A stretch of 64,000 nucleotides of DNA, from contig NC_060259.1 in assembly GCF_921293095.1 (NCBI RefSeq), forward strand, positions 76,752,120 to 76,816,119. Reading direction: 5' to 3'. The notes beneath the pieces were generated by a model. That model did not search any database and had not been told where the DNA came from. It saw nothing but the letters and a program-made list of their open reading frames with translations. Numbering within the stretch: the first letter of the stretch is position 1; each line of letters opens with the position of its first letter. This document shows positions 60,234 through 64,000 of this stretch, piece by piece. This DNA comes from Ischnura elegans (taxonomy: Eukaryota; Arthropoda; Insecta; Odonata; Coenagrionidae). The position numbers and the translations under genes were made by a program.

Positions 60234-60774
60234 GCATGAATCATCTATTAGCCCAAAAGGTGTCTAACAATAACTTTCAGCAATTGGTATTATACCTTTA
60301 TTGGAGTGAAATATTAGTAATTTGCACATAATAACAAAGAACAACCAACATCATGTATTTCTGTTGTTTTTTTAAGAGTTTTATGCAAGGAAATACCGAA
60401 TTTCTTCTAGTACAACCCCCTTATTTTGAGGCTTCAGTTTCAGGAAAATTTAAAAAATGCATTTGAATATAGTCCCTCCTTTAATTTTACCATGGGCATT
60501 TCTTTTAAAAAGAAAAGGGGACTATACTCAGATACAGTAAACTCTCAATTATACGAAGCAGGATATTACGAAATTTTCCATAATACGAAGTGGAACTGTG
60601 GTCCAGGCGGAAAGCCTATGGTAAATACTAGAGATGGATCGAATAGCAGATTTCAAGAACTCGAATATTAACTCATAGCTCGAATATTCAAATACCTCGA
60701 ATACTAGGATTGCGCAAAGCATATTAAACTTACATTTATTCTTCTATTTCCCTTGATGAATGCACAAATAAAAA

Positions 60775-62295
60775 GGTAAAAAAACCATGAATGCGGGAAT
60801 GTTTGACTAGGTTGCCTATGCAGCAGCAAAACTCAGGCTTTTGGCGCGTAATTTTGATTTCCTTCTAAGGATTCTAACAGGAATTTAGCTGATTAATGGA
60901 ATATTTTAATCTTATGGAAACAATTTGGGCATATAGTTAATTCAACTAACATCTCTCTCAAATATCCTACGGGGACACACCACCTCGCGAAAAAATGATT
61001 TCATGCGTCTCGGCATTTACACTGCTACGATGGATTTCTGTCTGATGTATACATTCTTATCTACCAAACGCCATTTCAGCGGCACGCCCATCTGATGCTC
61101 GGCTTCAACCAACTTCTTATTTTCAATAGGTAGCTCGCTTTACCCCCTCTCCTACTGTCAAGTGCTACCTGACAATCCGAGGCGTTTAGCAAAATACACG
61201 CGCTTCTCCACCGGATTTTCTTCTTCTTCAATTATTTTCAGTCCATCTTTGGAAGTTCTCACGAGATAAGCAGATGAATTCCAATTGCTAGCAGGGAGAA
61301 ACCAAATATCCTGAGAAAATATCTCTACGACTGTAACAATAGAGATTTATAGCGTTGACTCATAAATTGTAACTTGATATATGTTTTTGGAAAAAAATAC
61401 CGCATCAACTTCCGAGAAGCTCAGCTGCAAGGATATCGAGTTTTGCCGGAATGCTAAGTCTCCGTCGTATTTTGACATTGATTTCCTTTCGTAAAATGCT
61501 TAAATAAAGTCAGAAATACGTCGTGTTTGGTCTTATTCTTTTTTAAATTATGCGCACATTACTAATATTTCAATCCAATAAATGTGTAATATCAATTGCC
61601 GAAAATCATTATTAGACACCTTTTGGGCTAGTAAATGACTCATGCAGCAGTTGACCTTCAGAAATGGGGAACTTCGAAGCAGGTAGCCAGAAAAGGTCAG
61701 TGGGTGAGAAAAGGGGGGAGGGCGTGAAACACGTTTTTATTCTCCTCGAGTAAATTGATATTTTTTTCGAAGCTAAGATTTTCGTAATACGATCCCTGCG
61801 CGAGCTGGGACTTTTTCTTTGATTTCGGAGAAGAGGAAAGCTTCAGAGTGGGTGAGGCGAGTGCTGAGTGGAGGGGGATAGCGGATCGTGGGAAATGCCG
61901 TAATGTTGCTATCCCACGGCACTGAATTTCTCCCTATGGTAGTTTCATCTCCAGGGGAAGGTTCAAACTAAGTGTCTGTCGTACTTAGCCATAAATGACA
62001 CATGGTAAACACTTCTTCTCATTTTTGTCAAACGATGGATGGATGGATGCGGGAAAATGGTCAGCGGGGTAGAAAGAGGGAAGGGTGAAACACAATTCTA
62101 TTATTTTCCTGTAGCTTGATATTTTCGTTTGAAGCTTTTTATTTATGGTCTTCGTAATACGAACCCTGCCCTAGCTGAGGCCTTTTGTTTGGTTTCGAAG
62201 AGGAGTAAAGCGTCGGAGGAGGGGCCGAGGGCTGATGGATGGAGAGGGTAGCGGATTTTGGGAATTGTGCTACGTAGTTACTATCCCACGGCACT
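60775..62295 (+). mobile_element. Nested copy of the 27429 pogo-like element
   Basis: From ATGAATGCGGGAATGTTTGA onward it follows 27490-29200 closely, then repeats the GTCAGCGGGG...CCCACGGCACT part a second time (61700-61925 and 62060-62295), a partial tandem duplication. Ends are missing. Confidence 0.8.
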
Positions 62296-62488
62296 GGGTG
62301 CTTTCCATTCATTGACACACGTCGACACAAGTCGACTTGCGTCGTGGTTTTCGTGTTCCATTCGGTGTGTGTCGCCGACTGTTGTGACACAAGTCAACAA
62401 ACGGTAACGCACAGGAATAGGAGAGTTATAAACAAATGCCGCGAGCCGACACAAGTCGACGCGTGAGTTGCATGAATGGAAAGCACCC
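62296..62488. mobile_element. 193-bp MITE with 3-bp TSD
   Basis: 17-bp perfect TIR GGGTGCTTTCCATTCAT, duplication ACT (62293-62295, 62489-62491). The empty site CCCACGGCACTGA is present at 61914 and a similar CCCACGGCACTCA at 29071. The interior repeats CGACACAAGTCGAC. TIR and 3-bp TSD suggest a PIF/Harbinger-type origin. Confidence 0.88.
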
Positions 62489-63236
62489 ACTGAGGTTCTC
62501 CTGGTGGGGGAAACCGGGGATTTTCGGATTTTTTCACCCGCTCAATTTCGGTTCCCCCAGTCGACCTCTTTTAACCGCTCTAACACGCGAATTTGATGTA
62601 GCTCGTTAACTTGCCTAAAATGGCGCTGGATGCACTAAAAGACTAAGAGTTCTCTACATTTTTCCGAGTCAACTACCAACGACGTGCGTGCGACAGTGTA
62701 TGACGCGAAATTCAAAGTATTCGAGATAGTACCTTCAGCATCGAGCATTCAGCATTATTCGAGATCTCGAATATCAAATACTTTCTAGTATTCGCGGATA
62801 CTATTCGCACATCTCTAGTAAATACATGATACTATTTGAAATTACAAAGTTTTGAAAATACGAAATGTTTTGTAAACATGAACATCCAGCCCAGTCCCCA
62901 CGAGCAAATGGAATTTGCTTACACGAAATACAGCAAAAATTTTGTCAACAAAACTAGTTATTCCGGCAAAAGCAGAAAAAAAGTGCTTCTGAGAATATTG
63001 CATCAAAGTGTGATATCGTAAATGATAGTGCAACTTTGGAGGGAAAGGGTTCGCCTAAATACTTTCGGTAGGAATCAATAAGTATGAGTGCAGTAAAAAT
63101 ATTATGGCTGACACAATTTCCCTATTTATGTGCGTACTCGTAAATATTGCATCGACAATACTTCGTAGTTTATTATGTGAGGAAGGTTGCGCGCGGTAAT
63201 TCTTACACTCCTCCTTAAACCCTACATCATTGAATC

Positions 63237-63502
63237 CAGGGATGCCGACTTACAAAAAATATTGGGGGGGCCCAAACCGGGGATCTTGCCCCGAGAATTT
63301 TTTTAAGTAGTGAGTTTTAGGTTTTTTAAGCATTTTAGAAGAGTCATACGATCAAGATTAGAACCATGATAACTCGAATCTCGATATCTGGACACTACGG
63401 GGAAAATCGACAAGCCTGACGAATTCTTCTTTTTCCTCACACCAATAACGAGTTTTTGAGGGGGCTCAGGCCTCCTCAGGCACCATGGAGTCGGAGCCAC
63501 TG
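63237..63502 (-). mobile_element. hAT-like MITE family A, copy 3
   Basis: Reverse-oriented copy beginning CAGGGATGCCGACTTAC on the plus strand and ending GGAGCCACTG. Flanks ATTGAATC and ATTGCATC make an 8-bp duplication with one mismatch. Confidence 0.9.
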
Positions 63503-63509
63503 ATTGCAT

Positions 63510-64000
63510 CATACCAAGAAAATGCTGCAAGTCCATAAAATTACTCAAATTTCAACCTTCTTATCGGTAAATAAGTGACCTCGTGACACCACTTTTCAAA
63601 TCCACAATTACAAAATATGAGGTAGGATGAGAATAAGTCATGATAGAGGAAATATTTTCATTTTAAAGTTTCACTTTAGGAAAAATGTTATATTTCGGAG
63701 GGGGTAATGGTCGGGGAAAATACTGCGGTTGTCAATGACAGGGTGAGGAGATGCAGAAGGGTATCACCGATGATATAATACTTTACACACGAGCTCATAT
63801 CGAGGGCGAAATGGCTCCCCTATAGCCAATTTGATGATTCTGCGCATTAAGTTTTCTCGTAATTACCTTGTTACCTATCCACGAGGAAGGCAGTGTCTGC
63901 CTGTCTTTCGTCCTGGAAGCACTGAATCGTGCGGAATGGGCTTGAACTAAATTCATGAGAGAATGTGCGAAGGGCCTCAGTTGGTGCCTAGCGAGGGTCT
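63510..64000. other. End of window, unassigned
   Basis: Minus-strand frame from 63998 to about 63800 is open and CpG-richer than average but matches nothing I know. The missing KDM7 PHD exon is not here. Confidence 0.3.

Larger units (their letters stand above)
60629..62817. mobile_element. hAT element, non-autonomous, 2.2 kb
   Basis: Perfect 8-bp duplication GTAAATAC (60621-60628 and 62818-62825). TIRs TAGAGATGGATCGAATAG and, in complement, TAGAGATGTGCGAATAG. The interior is mostly a nested copy of the pogo-like element plus a small MITE; no hAT transposase seen. Confidence 0.88.
60535..62900. mobile_element. Pogo-like element remnant hosting a hAT insertion
   Basis: TA followed by CAGTAAACTCTCAATTATAC at 60535 is a pogo-type left end. 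Its sequence is interrupted at 60628 by a hAT element and resumes at 62826 (ATGATACTATTTGAAATTAC). The right end is not found. Confidence 0.55.

Noticed and set aside
63800-64000. Possible PHD-finger exon of KDM7
   Set aside because: No Cys/His zinc pattern in any frame on the minus strand.

Overview
The window is animal nuclear DNA, most likely from an insect or other arthropod. It is AT-rich, its genes are split into short exons by long introns, and it is crowded with eukaryotic mobile elements: non-LTR retrotransposons, Penelope-like elements, Tc1/mariner-IS630, pogo-like and hAT elements, TTAA-site MITEs and tRNA-derived SINEs. Nothing in it looks prokaryotic. The species cannot be named from the sequence alone.

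Two protein-coding host genes are well supported, both on the minus strand. CDC123 (3180-18603, 8 coding exons, about 331 aa) is complete; it is the ATP-grasp-type assembly factor for translation initiation factor eIF2. A histone lysine demethylase of the KDM7/PHF8 family (33743-59130, 15 coding exons visible) lacks its 5' exons, including the PHD finger, which must lie beyond position 64000. All exon junctions listed keep the reading frame and have GT/AG borders. The two genes are about 15 kb apart in the same direction and have no obvious functional link.

Layout: 1-3.2 kb holds retroelement debris; 3.2-18.6 kb is CDC123 with introns carrying a decayed 3.8-kb DD82E transposon, TTAA and TA-site elements and palindromes; 18.6-19.2 kb is the CDC123 promoter region with a CRE and two overlapping NRF1-type sites; 19.2-33.4 kb is intergenic with hAT MITEs, foldback elements, a 1.95-kb pogo-like element and a GC-rich retro-insertion; 33.4-59.1 kb is the KDM7 gene, whose introns carry SINEs, a TTAA MITE, a 400-bp Penelope palindrome with two hammerhead ribozyme motifs, a pogo/Tigger-like MITE and a 0.5-kb hAT foldback; 59.1-64 kb is a further KDM7 intron with a nested stack of pogo-like, hAT and 3-bp-TSD elements.

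The most interesting signals are the Sailor-like (DD82E) transposase, whose spacing becomes visible only after removing a nested hAT MITE; the opposed hammerhead ribozyme motifs in a giant palindrome; an inverted MITE pair flanking CDC123 exon 5; TA-site elements sitting at the exact centre of long palindromes; and an altered D-x-N motif in CDC123. I found no clear evidence of a wholly new biological system.
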